DNA of 64,000 bases from Lucinisca nassula. Taxonomy: Eukaryota > Mollusca > Bivalvia > Lucinida > Lucinidae. This document shows positions 22,601 to 33,964 of the stretch, one piece after another. The position numbers and the translations under genes were made by a program. The DNA lies in contig CAUZLF010000207.1 in assembly GCA_963580285.1 (NCBI GenBank), positions 124,001 through 188,000 of the forward strand. The letters run 5' to 3'. Under the pieces are notes generated by a model. It made no database searches. It was given only the letters and a program-made list of their open reading frames with translations, and was not told where the DNA came from. Each line of letters opens with the position of its first letter. Position 1 is the stretch's first letter.

Positions 22601-22914
22601 ATAGGACCTCTAATCGATTTAAATATGCCACATGAATATATTGATAAAACTTAAACATAACTAACTTTTACATGACTAAGAGGTCGCAGCCTAAATCCCG
22701 TTCAATACGTTTAAAACATTTCATTAACCTTTACCCTGCTGTAGGCGACAAGCCCTATCTTTGCAAACAGTGAAGATCCAGATCAGATGGCTTCTGAATC
22801 AGGATCTACAGTGTTTGACATTCAGTTTATGAATATGTAGAAATAAACTGCATCAAGTAATTTGATTGGTTCAAAGTCAGATATGGGTTTTGTTTATTGA
22901 ATATTCAGCTGGTT

Positions 22915-23340
22915 AAATGTTAATCATTACTTCTGCAAACTTTGGTATAAAAATCTATAGTCACTCTCTCCCTTCCGATGATTCAAGAAGGACAGTTGTC
23001 AGTTTATGGCAAAAGGATGCCCACTGAACTGGTAAACCGCTTACGGATCAGCCTGCCCAGGAAACGTTTTGATAGTTAAGCTGGCAAGCTAAAATGACTC
23101 AAAACAGTGTTGACTGGGTGGTTAAACACTAATACAAATACTAATCTATAAAATTGACTTTAAAATTGAATTTTATTCATATTTGCCCGTATAACCCCCT
23201 AGGGACCGGTCGCAAAAATAAATGTTGCGCACATGACTCATGTTACGACTAATAGTTAAGCAGGATACAGCAATGCTGACGGACAGACGGACGGAGAGCC
23301 ATTTAAGTATCCCTTGCGCTAAAGAATGGGGATAAGGAAA
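22915..23340 (+). repeat. Family G sequence, third copy
   Basis: It matches parts of the two array-flanking blocks (38,925-39,465 and 57,900-58,490): TTACTTCTGCAAACTTTGGTAT, then, after a SINE insertion, ATTGACTTTAAAATTGAATTT and a GGACGGACGGAGAG tract. It is diverged and split by the SINE at 22,960-23,142. Confidence 0.5.
22952..23150 (+). mobile_element. SINE-3 with 8-bp target duplication
   Basis: AATCTATA is repeated at 22,952-22,959 and 23,143-23,150. The insert carries GGACAGTTGTCAGTTTATGG, GCCTGCCCAGGAAACG and a GTGTTGACTGGGTGGTTAAA tail. Related bodies occur at about 32,172-32,300 and 34,320-34,545. The tRNA-like head is missing here. Confidence 0.65.
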
Positions 23341-24050
23341 ATGCAGAAAAGTAGAATAGCATGAAAATTTAAAACAAAAACATTATGCATTATCCTTTAA
23401 AAATGTAAGTGAATTGTTGTGACCAGTTAGTTAATATGATGTATTGATTTTAACTTCTGTTTCTTTTTATTTAAATTGGCTTTGAAACTCACCCTATTGT
23501 CACTGTCCAACAAAACTAACATAACTCAAGTTTAGATGTGGTTGGTTTAAAATTTTAACCTATAACACACACCGAGGAATAGGTAAAACAGTTTGCACGT
23601 TTGGTTTGAATATTGAAAAAAAATATTTTTTGAAAGATGTGCATTTTATTGTCATGCCTGACACAAATCATTCAATGTCGCACCTGCTTAAAGCATGCTA
23701 AAATATTAGACGGTTCACCGGTTCCTTTTTTGTCAGTTTGTCAAATTTCTAAGAATTTACGACAAAGCTAGCTTTCATCCTTATGTTCCATTCCGATTGT
23801 CATGGGCTATGATAGCCTCACAATAATTATGCTTGATACAAACTTGCATCCATAAATTGGAACTTCGATGCAAGCATTCATGCTTTACCATTTCCAACAT
23901 TTATGGTCAAGTGATTTTCCAAGGCTAAGCAATTTGTAAATTTGGCTTTTCATAGGCATCTGTCCGAAATTTCTGAACCATAGCATTTACCATTACAATC
24001 TATAATTTAATAACTAATTTAAAGCTCCATAGCTTGACAGCAACGAACTT
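23341..24050. other. Gene-free AT-rich stretch
   Basis: No coding region or known repeat recognised. Confidence 0.4.
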
Positions 24051-24310
24051 GAATCTATGGGTTGTTTCTTTATTGCAAGCAAACCTTTTTCGGTACCCTT
24101 ACGTAATCAGCTTGTTTGTTCATCCGTATGTCTGTGTGTGTATCTGTCCGTCGACATTTTCGTGTTGTATTCTTATTTAGATATATATACACTTCAAACG
24201 TTAGCCATGTCACAAAAAGAATACACAGTTTCATCGCAAGTTACATAACTCTAGCTGCAATATTGTCAGTGATATTGCCTTATTTCAGCTTTTTTCTCTT
24301 TTCATCTCAC
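24051..24310 (+). mobile_element. Degenerate (CCGT)-type element head
   Basis: A GTTCATCCGTATGTCTGTGTG / CTGTCCGTCG tract at 24,117-24,153 follows a TTTATTGCAAGCAAACC stretch. It is laid out like other element heads, but no tandem core of its own follows before the next head at 24,340. Confidence 0.4.
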
Positions 24311-24463
24311 ATGTCTGGTGTCATTTTGTGATCATATCTTCTCCGTTTTGCGTGCGTCCGTCCATCCATGCGAGGGTGCGTAAACCATTTCTTCCAACGC
24401 CATCTCCTAAACCACTGAACCGATTCCTCCCAAATCGGCAGATTTTTAATGTCCTTTTTATCC

Positions 24464-26236
24464 CCCGACCGAATAGGTTCGGGGGATATAGCGATCAGCC
24501 TGGCGTCCGTCCGTCTGTCCGTCCGTCTGTCCGTCCGTCCGTCCGTCCGTCCGTCCGTAGACGCAACCTTGTGATGGCCATAACTCCTATACCCTTTGAG
24601 ATTCATTGATGGTTCTTGGCACAATTGTTCACAAGGCCGAGACGGCGTGTCATGCGCAAGAACCAGAACTCTGGATGCCATACTTTTTTAGTTATCTCCC
24701 CTTTTAATAGAATAGAATGATTACTTTGTGATGGCCATAACTCCAATACCCTTTGAGATATATTGATGGTACCTGGCACAGTTGTTCACAAGGCTGAGAC
24801 GGCGTGTCATGCACAAGAACCACAACTCTGATTGCCACGGTTTTGGAGTTATCTCCCCTTCCAATAAAATAGAGTGACAACCTTGTGATGGCCATAACTC
24901 CTATACCCTTTGAGGTTCATTGATGGTTCTTGGCACAATTGTTCACAAGGCTGAGACGGTGTGTCATGCGCAAGAACCACAACTCTGGTTGCCATGGTTT
25001 TGGAGTTATCTACCCTTCCAATAAAATAGAGTGACAACCTTGTGATGGCCATAATTCCAATACTCTTTAAGATATATTGATGATACCTGGCACAGTTGTT
25101 CACAAGGCCGAGACAGTGTGTCATGCACAAGAACCACAACTCTGGGTGCCGTGTTTTTTTTTTTAGTTATCTCCCCTTCCAATAATATAGAATCAATACC
25201 TTGTGATGGCCACATCTCCAACACTCTTTGAGATATATTGATGATACTTGGTACAGTTGTACATGCCCGACCGAATAGGTTCGGGGGATATAGCGATCAG
25301 CCTGGCGTCCGTCCGTCTGTCCGTCCGGGCCAACATATAAGTGTTAGGGGTTATATTTTGTCCAACCTTATGGGTTTATTCCGTTAAGTTAACACTATAA
25401 ACTCATAAACCTTACTGCTTAGGGGCTATTTTTCGGCTTAGGAGCTTAATTTCTCTATGGGAGTTTATAATGGGAAAAGCCCATAAACCGGATTTGTTAG
25501 AACGTCCTTCCGTCCGTCCGTCCGTCCGTAGACGCAACCTTGTGATGGCCATAACTCCTATACCCTTTGAGATTCATTGATGGTTCTTGGCACAATTGTT
25601 CACAAGGCCGAGACGGCGTGTCATGCGCAAGAACCAGAACTCTGGATGCCATACTTTTTTAGTTATCTCCCCTTTTAATAAAATAGAATGATTACTTTGT
25701 GATGGCCATAACTCCAATACCCTTTGAGATATATTGATGGTACCTGGCACAGTTGTTCACAAGGCTGAGACGGCGTGTCATGCACAAGAACCACAACTCT
25801 GATTGCCACGGTTTTGGAGTTATCTCCCCTTCCAATAAAATAGAGTGACAACCTTGTGATGGCCATAACTCCTATACCCTTTGAGGTTCATTGATGGTTC
25901 TTGGCACAATTGTTCACAAGGCTGAGACGGTGTGTCATGCGCAAGAACCACAACTCTGGTTGCCATGGTTTTGGAGTTATCTACCCTTCCAATAAAATAG
26001 AGTGACAACCTTGTGATGGCCATAATTCCAATACTCTTTAAGATATATTGATGATACCTGGCACAGTTGTTCACAAGGCCGAGACAGTGTGTCATGCACA
26101 AGAACCACAACTCTGGGTGCCGTGTTTTTTTTTTAGTTATCTCCCCTTCCAATAATATAGAATCAATACCTTGTGATGGCCACATCTCCAACACTCTTTG
26201 AGATATATTGATGATACTTGGTACAGTTGTACATGA
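24464..26236 (+). repeat. Tandem duplication of a family C head plus units
   Basis: 24,464-25,265 is repeated from 25,266 onwards. Past the (CCGT)n the offset is a constant 971 bp, and differences are few (for example T9 against T8, and one A/G). The copies therefore look recent. The second copy is longer because of an insertion in its (CCGT)n. Confidence 0.85.
25330..25500. mobile_element. ~170-bp insertion in the (CCGT)n of the second family C copy
   Basis: Between CCGTCCG and CGTCCTTCCGTCC lies a block absent from the first copy. It starts GGGCCAACATATAAGTGTTA and ends CCGGATTTGTTAGAACG, with internal inverted words such as TATAAACTCATAAACC and ATGGGTTTAT. It is a small non-autonomous insertion of unknown class. 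Confidence 0.6.
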
Positions 26237-27099
26237 GGTTAAGCAGGTGTGTCACGTGCAAGAACCACAACTCTGGATGCCCTGGTTTTTTAATTATCTC
26301 CCCTGACAATATAACCTTGTGATGGCCATAACTCAAATACCCTTTGAGATATATTGATGGTACTTGGCACAATTGTATACAACGTTGAGACGGCGCTTCA
26401 TGCCTAAGAACCACAACTCTGGGTGCTATGATATTTGAGTTATCTCCCCTTCCAATATAACAGTATGACAAGGCTTTTGACCACCGTACCTCCAATACCC
26501 TTTGAGACATATTGGTGGTACTTGATGCAGATGTACATGAGGTTAAGCAGGTGTGTCATGCTCAAGAATTACAACTCTGGGTGCTCTGGTTTTTTAGCTA
26601 TCTCCCCTGGCAATATAACCTAGTGATGGCCATAACTCTTAACTCCCTTTGAGATATATTGAAGGAACTTGGCACAATTGTATACAAGGTACAGAAGGGA
26701 TGTCATGTGTAAGAACCACAACTGTTGTTCCTGTGGTATTTGAGTTATCTACCCTTCCAATATAACAGTATGACCAGCTTGTGATCACTATATCTCCAAT
26801 ACCTTTTGAGACATATTGATGGTACTTTGTGCAGAAATACATGAGCTTAAGCAGGCATGTCATGCGCGAGAACCACATTTCTGAGTACCCTGGTTTTTTA
26901 GTTATCTCCCCTGACAGTATAATCTTGCGATGGCCATAACTGCAATACTTTTGTGATATGTGGTTTAATTCTGGTGCACTTTCTATTGGTGAACAATCTT
27001 CTGAAGGCCATATTGGCTTTTGGTCGGGGGATTTGCCATCTCTTCCGATGGCTATTTTTCAAGATTGGTATCAGAATTCTGTCCCATGGTAACATAGTA

Positions 27100-27440
27100 A
27101 ACACAAATTAGAGCAAACACTTTAAAAATCACTTCCAAAACCACACGACCCAGGTCTTTCATATTTGGGTTTTAAGCTTCGTCTAGCTGCGGACCTCTAT
27201 AGAATGTTCATATTACAACCCTAGAGCCAAAATGACCAGGTCACAAGGCCCACATGTTGTTCATAAATATACATAAGGAGGCCTTCTCTGAAACCACAAG
27301 GCCAAGGTCTTTGATATTGCTTATGAAGTATCATATAGTGGACTTGTACTAGGATTGTACTAAGTATAGCCGTTGGAACAAAACTGGCCCCGCCCCGGGG
27401 CGCAAGTTTTAAATAGACTTACATAAGGAGAACCTTACAA
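27100..27440 (+). repeat. Diverged family B1 units
   Basis: Words shared with 4,880-6,530 are CAGGTCTTTCATATTTGG, CTTCGTCTAG, GGCCCACATGTTGTTCATA and TCTCTGAAACCACAAGGCC. Two decayed units are present, with no terminal hairpins. Confidence 0.6.
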
Positions 27441-27830
27441 ATTCTTCTATGAAATTGCACTGCATGGGTTTTTTCAAGGTAAAGAGTCTCATTCGAGTTC
27501 AAAATGGACCTAACTTTAAAAACCGCGGGAACAGGATAGAAGACTTGGTTTTCAACTTTGGGCCATATAACCTTCAACAAATGTACCCTATAGAGTGGCA
27601 AAGAATCCTATTGATTTGAATGTCAAAGCTCAAGGTCACAATGGACTTGACATTATTGTTTTTACACGTGTTCACTTCTCGTTTGATCTTAAGCAAAGTT
27701 CAACAGTTCAAATGTCTACATTAAGAGTGAAACACCAGTTCCTTGTAGTCAGAGGCAATCTATAAGGTCTGATAGTTCTAACCAAATTCATATTGGAATT
27801 AGATGTTGATTAAAGGCAAACAGTTGCGAA
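27441..27830. other. Gene-free stretch
   Basis: No exon recognised. CTCAAGGTCACAATGGACTT near 27,628 is reminiscent of mollusc tandem families, but no unit is repeated here. Confidence 0.35.
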
Positions 27831-27834
27831 CGGA

Positions 27835-28088
27835 TGCTACGCTTATGTTGCCTGTTGTTAAACTGTGGTAGAAGTAGGGGAAAGGATTGCGCCCCGCTCC
27901 GATTTAGCCCTCCCCCCCCCCCGGTGGAGTTGTTTTCGCTAACTAACCAAAGGCGGTTCTTATGTCATGGTTTTTCGCTGATACTCGTACTTGAGTGCTT
28001 GTATCGCTTATACATGTATCTTTTTGCATAGCCAATAAGCCATTTTATATGAAAATAACAATAACTGTCCTTTTGGCTTCTGTCGTTT
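27835..28088 (+). mobile_element. RT-element 3' region, old fragment with C tract
   Basis: It shares GATTTAGCCC plus 11 C's (27,912-27,922), GGCGGTTCTTATG, AAGCCATTTTATATG and AACTGTCCTTTTGGCTTC with the RT-element 3' region. It is diverged and truncated before the 3' end. Confidence 0.5.
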
Positions 28089-28089
28089 G

Positions 28090-28790
28090 CTGTTTCCATG
28101 CCCCAACCCGTTCATTTCAGAATAGGTCAAAGATCTTACAAGTCATTCAGATCCCATCCATAAACCACGTATATTCTTGTTCTTTGTGATAAGACGCATT
28201 CAGTGACACCAACCTCCCCCTCCATTTCAAAAATGGCCCAATATCTCAGAAACCGTTCAGAAGCCAGCCTCTAACCCATTTTTGTTCCTTGTGATAAGAC
28301 ACATTGAATGATGCCAACATATTGGCCATGCCCCACCCCTCCACTTCACAATAGGCCAAATATCTGAGAAACTGTTCAGAAACCCACCCCTATCCTATAT
28401 ATATTTATGTTCCTTATGATAAGGAACATTCAGTGACGCCAATATCGGGGCCTGGGGTCTTGTCCCGGGTCATGCCCCTCCCCTCTTTTTCATAAAAAAG
28501 CTGTATATCACAGAAACGGTTTAGATCCCCATCACTTCACCGTATGTTTTCTTGTTCATGTTAAGACCCATTTAGTCACACCAACCCTGCCCTGGGGCAG
28601 TTTTTTGCTGGGACCGATGTACCCCAGCACTTCATAAAATGCCATATATCATAGAAGCCATTCAGATCTCCACAACACAATCATATATATTCTTAATTTT
28701 TTCCTTATAGTTAGATACAATCGGTCGCACCAACTTGTGGGGTCCACAGTGGCCGATCCTCACCCCATTATTATTTCATAAAAGTGTTTT
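28090..28790 (+). repeat. Tandem family E array, second locus
   Basis: Roughly four to five units resemble those at 7,390-8,165: TATATTCTTGTTCTTTGTGA, GATAAGACGCATTCAGTGAC, CAGAAACCGTTCAGA. These are more diverged than at the first locus. Confidence 0.7.
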
Positions 28791-28879
28791 CTAGTGTTGC
28801 TCGATACTGTGATTACCACATTAGAGACAGCAGGTACTATTTTATCTATGAATGTAATGTGTAATTATTAAGCAAGAGT

Positions 28880-29172
28880 TTTGACACGTAAAATTGATTT
28901 AAGCCCCCCCCCCCCCCCATTGGAATACTTTCTACTGACCGTTCCTAGGCGGTTTTTCTGTAGCGGTTGATTTATGTTTTTGTTTGTTTCTTAGTGTGTG
29001 TGTCACTTTTGTCTTTTTTTATTTTGGATGGTCATTAGGCCATTTTGTGGGAAAGTAACTGTCCTTTTGGCCTTCCTCTGTTTAGGTTTTCATTACGGTC
29101 TGGTCGATTCATGTTTGTGTCTCTTTCCCTTTGGTATCGATTCCTGATCTTTGTTTTACTTCTACTGACAGT
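28880..29172 (+). mobile_element. RT-element 3' region, fragment with expanded C tract
   Basis: It runs from GTAAAATTGATTTAAG through 15 C's (28,904-28,918) and CCGTTCCTAGGCGGTTTTTC to GATCTTTGTTTTACTTCTAC. The C tract is 6 long in most other copies. It is complete at the 3' end and 5' truncated. Confidence 0.75.
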
Positions 29173-29446
29173 TCTGTAACAAACTGTCATAGATACACAA
29201 CTTCATTCATGGTTTGCCATATTTTGCCGATGCTGCCCTTGTGTACATTATTATAGCATAGTATATATTTCCTAAAAAAAAACTTGAAACTGGCCCCTGT
29301 GGCCTAAATAATGCTTATTTCTAGTTCAAATAAAGGTAATGACAGGTCGATAATAAGGTCAGAATGCGAGGTTTCTTTAAAACCTTTCCGCCCCCGCCCA
29401 TAGGGGCTTAAGAAATATATGGGTTGCACGATGCTTCCACGCAGGG

Positions 29447-30163
29447 TTTAGCTCTACTTCTAGATATTTAGATGATTTATTAAATATTGATAATACCTAT
29501 TTTGATGGTTTGATCAGTCAGATTTACCCCCTAGAACTTCAGTTAAATAAAGCAAATTCTTCTGATACCGAGGTCTCGTTTTTGGATTTACATCTGTCTA
29601 TTGTAGATGGATTTGTTTCGTGCAAAATTTATGATAAACGCGATGACTTTGATTTTGAGATTGTAAATTTTCCTTTTTTGGATGGTGATGTTCCTCGTGC
29701 GCCATCCTATGGCGTTTATATTTCGCAATTAATTCGATTTGCTAGAGTGTGTAGTCATGTAACTGACTTCAACACTCGTAATAAATTATTAACGGCTAAA
29801 CTCCTTAATCAGGGTTATCGGTACCATAAACTACGCAAAGCCTTTTCAAAATTTTATAGGCGCCATTCTGATTTAATTTCAAAATTCAATATTGGACTTA
29901 AATCTCTTCTGCAACAAGGTCTATCGGAACCCGAATTTTATGGTGACTTAGCATATAAATTCAGAAAAATATATAACAACAATGACTTCAGCACCCAATT
30001 TCGTAAAATCATTCTTCGATATAAAAAGATTGGGTACAACATGGATATTATACGACAGACTGCATGCATGGTAGTTAACCCAATCACGGTTGGCAACTTT
30101 GCTTCCCTCTTTAATTGCACGCCGGTGGGTCAGGCCTCAGATTCTATGACGGCTCCAACGTAA
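29447..30163 (+). pseudogene. RT C-terminal half, Penelope-like type (5' truncated)
   Basis: The open frame starts within the RT palm at SRYLDDLLNID, containing the catalytic YxDD motif, and continues about 230 residues to TAA at 30,161-30,163. The next landmarks are SFLDLHLS, IYDKRDDFDFEI, YISQLIRFARVCS and LLNQGYRYHKLRKAF. The order FLDL / Y-K-DF / SQ-R-R-CS / L-RGY matches the thumb region of Penelope-like RTs; this family call is an inference. Fingers, most of the palm and any GIY-YIG nuclease are absent. The frame upstream runs into SINE-1 sequence, so this is a truncated, non-functional copy despite the open frame. Confidence 0.7.
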
Positions 30164-30727
30164 AGGCTTATTGAAAATTAGAGAGATAATGTCGGTTGGT
30201 GCCTGATGCTCTGTCTCTGGTCGGGCTCATCGGAGTCTAACTGTTGGTTTTCTTTTGCTCCAGCATTTCAGTGGTTTCTTGCTGTCGAGTCCTCACCGTT
30301 GTCTCACCTCTGTGGTTCTTTGATTTTTGTGTTCACGGAGATGTTGATCTGATGAGTTAGGAGGCCTTCATGCGGACTGAACAAATTATTTGTCTAAATC
30401 GCGACGGAAGTAAGGGCGAGGATTGTGGCCACGTAAAATCGATTTAAGCCCCCCAGTGGAAATCTTCCACTGACCGTTCCAAGGCGGCTCTTCTGTGGCG
30501 ATTTATTTATGTTGTTGTTTGTTACTTACTGTGTGTATCACTTGTGTCTTTTGGTTTTGGATGGCCATATGGCCATTTTGTGGGAAAGTAACTGTCCTTA
30601 TGGCCTTCCTTTGTTTAGGTTTCCATTATGGTCTGGTCGCTTAATGTTTGTATTTCTTTCCCTTTGGTGTCTTTTATGGGTGGAGTAAGTTAATTGTATC
30701 AATTCCTGATCTTTGTTTCACTTCTAC
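30164..30727 (+). mobile_element. RT-element 3' untranslated region, best copy
   Basis: About 560 bp from the RT stop to the 3' end. Blocks in order: GGTCGGGCTCATCGGAGTC, AGTTAGGAGGCCTTCATGCG, CGTAAAATCGATTTAAGC plus 6 C's, CCGTTCCAAGGCGGCTCTTC, TGGCCATTTTGTGGGAAAG, TTCCATTATGGTCTGGTCG and GATCTTTGTTTCACTTCTAC. All other RT fragments in the window are parts of this 3' region. Confidence 0.75.
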
Positions 30728-31721
30728 TTTGATACCGACCGCACATTAGTTCTGGTAATCTGCTTGGAAGGTCAAAGCTTGTCCAGGAAATCTGCTGCGA
30801 GTCGGCCCGTCCATGCATATAAACCCTATTGGTTTTATTGAGCGGCAGGGATTGAGATGTCATTTCATCTCAATGTCGGGTAAAAGCTCCCACGAAATTG
30901 GAAGCAACGTCTCCAAAATGGACAAAATGACCTAAATAGTGTTGACGGGGACTTTAAACCTCAAATCAAACAAAAAAACACAATTTAGGTCATTATGGAG
31001 GCGTTGGTTCCAATTTTGTGATACTTTCACCCGATATGTTGATGAAATGACATTTCAATCCCTGACGCCCAATGAAACCAACAGGGTTTACAAGCATGGA
31101 CACGTCTCGCAGCAGTTTTTTCTGGTCAGTGTTAGACCGTCTGTTCGAATTACCAAAGTAGAAGTAAAACAAAGATCAGGAATTGATACAATTAACTTAC
31201 TCCACCCATAAAAGACACCAAAGGGAAAGAAATACAAACATTAAGCGACCAGACCATAATGGAAACCTAAACAAAGGAAGGCCATAAGGACAGTTACTTT
31301 CCCACAAAATGGCCATATGGCCATCCAAAACCAAAAGACACAAGTGATACACACAATAAGTAACAAACAATAACATAAATAAATCGCCACAGAAGAGCCG
31401 CCTTGGAACGGTCAGTGGAAGATTTCCACTGGGGGGCTTAAATCGATTTTACGTGGCCACAATCCTCGCCCTCACTTCCGTCGCGATTTAGACAAATAAT
31501 TTGTTCAGTCCGCATGAAGGCCTCCTAACTCATCAGTGCAACATCTCCGTGAACACAAAAATCAAAGAACCACAGAGGTGAGACAACGGTGAGGACTCGA
31601 CAGCAAGAAACCACAGAAATGCTGGAGCAAAAGAAAACCATCAGTTAGACTCCGATGAGCCCGACCAGAGACAGAGCATCAGGCACCAACCGACATTATC
31701 TCTCTAATTTTCAATAAGCCT

Positions 31722-32023
31722 TTACGTTGGAGCCGTCATAGAATCTGAGGCCTGACTCACCGGCGTGCAATTAAAGAGGGAAGCAAAGTTGCCAACCGTG
31801 ATTGGGTTAACTACCATGCATGCAGTCTGTCGTATAATATCCATGTTGTACCCAATCTTTTTATATCGAAGAATGATTTTACGAAATTGGGTGCTGAAGT
31901 CATTGCGGTTATATATTTTTCTGAATTTATATACTAAGTCACCATAAAATTCGGGTTCCGATAGACCTTGTTGCAGAAGAGATGTAAGTCCAATATTGAA
32001 TTTTGAAATTAAATCAGAATGGC
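31722..32023 (-). pseudogene. RT C-terminal fragment, inverted copy
   Basis: It reads from SDLISKFNIG to the stop and is almost residue-identical to the last 97 residues of the plus-strand copy, including FYGDLVYKFRKIYN and MVVNPITVGNFASLFN. It is truncated well downstream of the catalytic motif. An ORF of 114 residues results from read-through into SINE-1 sequence at its 5' side. Confidence 0.7.
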
Positions 32024-32024
32024 T

Positions 32025-32168
32025 GACCGGTCGATATAAGCTCTGAGTAGGAGCATCGTGCAGCACGATCTATTCCTCCAAGGCCCGATAGGCGGGGACC
32101 GGTCGATATCAGCTCTGAGTAGGAGCATCGTGCAGCACGATCTATTCCTCCAAGGCCCGATAGGCGGG
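32025..32168 (-). repeat. 72-bp tandem duplication of the SINE-1 head
   Basis: GACCGGTCGATAT(A/C)AGCTCT starts at 32,025 and again at 32,097, each followed by GAGTAGGAGCATCGTGCAGC and CCGATAGGCGGGG. The two copies differ at about one base. Confidence 0.85.
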
Positions 32169-32169
32169 G

Positions 32170-32300
32170 ATGAAAGGGCAGTTGTCAATAACTGTTGAAG
32201 GTATGTGCACTTTGTCAACCGCTTATGTGTAGCCTTCCCGTAATTAGTGTAGTTAGGTACACTGACCGCAATACATATCATCCTTATGGATTGAAATGCG
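32170..32300 (+). mobile_element. SINE-3 body fragment
   Basis: AAAGGGCAGTTGTCAATAAC and GTATGTGCACTTTGTCAACC resemble 34,449-34,505 and 22,994-23,045. It is short and diverged. Confidence 0.4.
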
Positions 32301-32349
32301 CCAAATCTGCAAAGCGCCATCACATTTCTCCCGATTCTTGGTAACACAG

Positions 32350-33960
32350 TTATTTAACCTTTAGCTTGTTCTAAAACCACCATTTTAAGAAATATTAAAC
32401 ACACACCGTCCTATATAGAAAATGCCGTTTAGAAAACACTAGAGACAGTAACACATGTGAACGAAACAGGACACACTGTAACCTCTTTGATATACTTTAA
32501 GTTATAATGTAACCTCTACAGTAGAAATGCTGATTACACGTGTTAACTTAAACGGATCTAGAATTGCTTATTGACATTCAGGGAACCAGTGACAGTTGAA
32601 AAAGCAAAACAAAGTGTCAATGGGGTGACAATGGTACTTTCATTTAGTTTCATCTTAGTTTGTCTTTTTTGTACTAAACAGTACTTATAGGGATTTGTAA
32701 GCCTATCAGACATTGTTTATTCTTTGGTTTTGATACACACACACGCATGAAACTGAATAATAATTGTTAGACTACTTGTTTACTTACTTTTTTATGAATC
32801 CCTATATATCAACTTGAAATCAAGAATGTCATTGCGTAAGTGCCTTATCCGTGGCCGGCTTTTCATTCAGGAATAGGGTCACAGTAAGCGATTATTACAA
32901 TTATGAAATTGTCAGTCGAAGCTCCCATGCCATAGGGTTTGTAACATGGGAACAACCTAATACAGAGCATTATGGTCTGCTTGTTTATGCTTAAGAGAGA
33001 TTTTTTGTGACTGACATGTTTTGCATCATTTATGTACGACCCTCTCATTTCCAGATGAATGAAAATAATAACACAATAAGGCAAATTTCGATTACTTCAA
33101 TAACGTCTTCGATTGGCGGCTCTGATTATGTCGGGCAGTGGCTCGCAAACTCTTTTGTCTTTCTTATCTTGAACCTTTCATTTTGATTTGATCCAATTCA
33201 GTATTACGAAAACTAATTTTCAAACTAACAGATAGATAGATTTCCACCAGACACACAAATATACACACAAAACGACCGATAAATTCAGGGCTGCCCTTTC
33301 ATAATCAGAGCCATTGTCATAGTATTCAAAATTTGCATTATTGTGTTGCTCTATATTATTTTCTGGAATTGAAAGAGGTAACAGAATAGGTTCGTACATA
33401 AATGATGTTAGATTCACATTGATTTAATTGAAAACAAAAACAAACGGATATGGCTCCGATGTTCCTTTGAGGATGTGTTAATTCACTGCTCGTCAACTCA
33501 CGCCACAAATGATTTAGACAAGATAATTCACATTTGCTAGATAGAACCTAAACTACATCCAAGAAATTTGAAAATTTTGAGAAATCGAATGAAGTTTAAG
33601 AAATTTATTTTATTACATGCTTAAACAATAAATTGGGAGTTGATAAACAAAAATCAGTCAGAACGATTGGACCGTTGAAATTCTATAGCTTGAAATGTAA
33701 GTACCCCCCCCCCCCCCCCACCCCCTACTTTCAAAGTTAGGAAATGAGGCTTTGAACGACTGGTCACCAATAAAAACAAATGTGAAAAAGCACAAACATA
33801 AAATAATTTTAACAAAAAGAAAACGACATACTTTCCATACAATTTTCTAAACGACTTCAGAAATTGAAAATTGTTTTAGCATTACATGCATAGAAAGACA
33901 ACTTTAAACAATAAAAACATTAAGAGACGCCTGAGAGGTATCAGTAAAATTCATTTTAGT
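32350..33960. other. Gene-free stretch with C16 tract
   Basis: No exon or repeat family recognised. A run of 16 C's (33,704-33,719) is followed by ACCCCC. Confidence 0.4.
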
Positions 33961-33964
33961 AAAA

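Larger units (their letters stand above)
24311..26990 (+). mobile_element. Family C element with segmental duplication
   Basis: The head hairpin TCCCCCGACC-GAATA-GGTTCGGGGGA is at 24,461-24,487, followed by (CCGT)n to about 24,560. The core units of about 158 bp share CTTGTGATGGCCATAACTCC, TTTGAGATATATTGATGGTA, CACAAGAACCACAACTCTG and GAGTTATCTCCCCTTCCAAT. The head with its first units is repeated in tandem, and further units run to about 26,990. The (CCGT)n and a fragment of another head (24,340-24,375) precede it. The internal minus-strand ORFs (MAITRLSLYFIG and similar) repeat with the unit and are not genes. Confidence 0.8.
29389..30974 (+). mobile_element. Composite: SINE-1 interrupted by RT element
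   Basis: The SINE-1 head (29,389-29,446) and the SINE-1 remainder (30,728-30,974) are separated by 1.28 kb of RT element. The intact copy at 22,275-22,600 reads straight through GCAGAGTTGATACC, which confirms the insertion. The RT element's 3' end is CTTTGTTTCACTTCTAC. The composite is arranged tail to tail with a second, minus-strand composite. Confidence 0.75.
30978..32170 (-). mobile_element. Second SINE-1/RT composite, inverted
   Basis: On the minus strand: SINE-1 head (32,170-32,024, with a 72-bp duplication), RT fragment (32,023-31,157), SINE-1 remainder (31,155-30,978). The two composites form an imperfect palindrome of about 2.8 kb centred near 30,976. Here the RT sits about 16-20 bp further into SINE-1 than in the plus copy. 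Confidence 0.7.

Noticed and set aside
24307..26878. Repeated minus-strand ORFs (MAITRLSLYFIG and similar)
   Set aside because: They track the family C tandem unit and its duplication exactly; no domain is present.
30345..30375. Hammerhead candidate at CTGATGAGTTAGG in the RT-element 3' region
   Set aside because: No stem II or GAAA at the right distance; other copies of the element lack the word.
32009..32347. 112-residue minus-strand ORF
   Set aside because: Produced by the 72-bp duplication of the SINE-1 head and neighbouring SINE-3 sequence.
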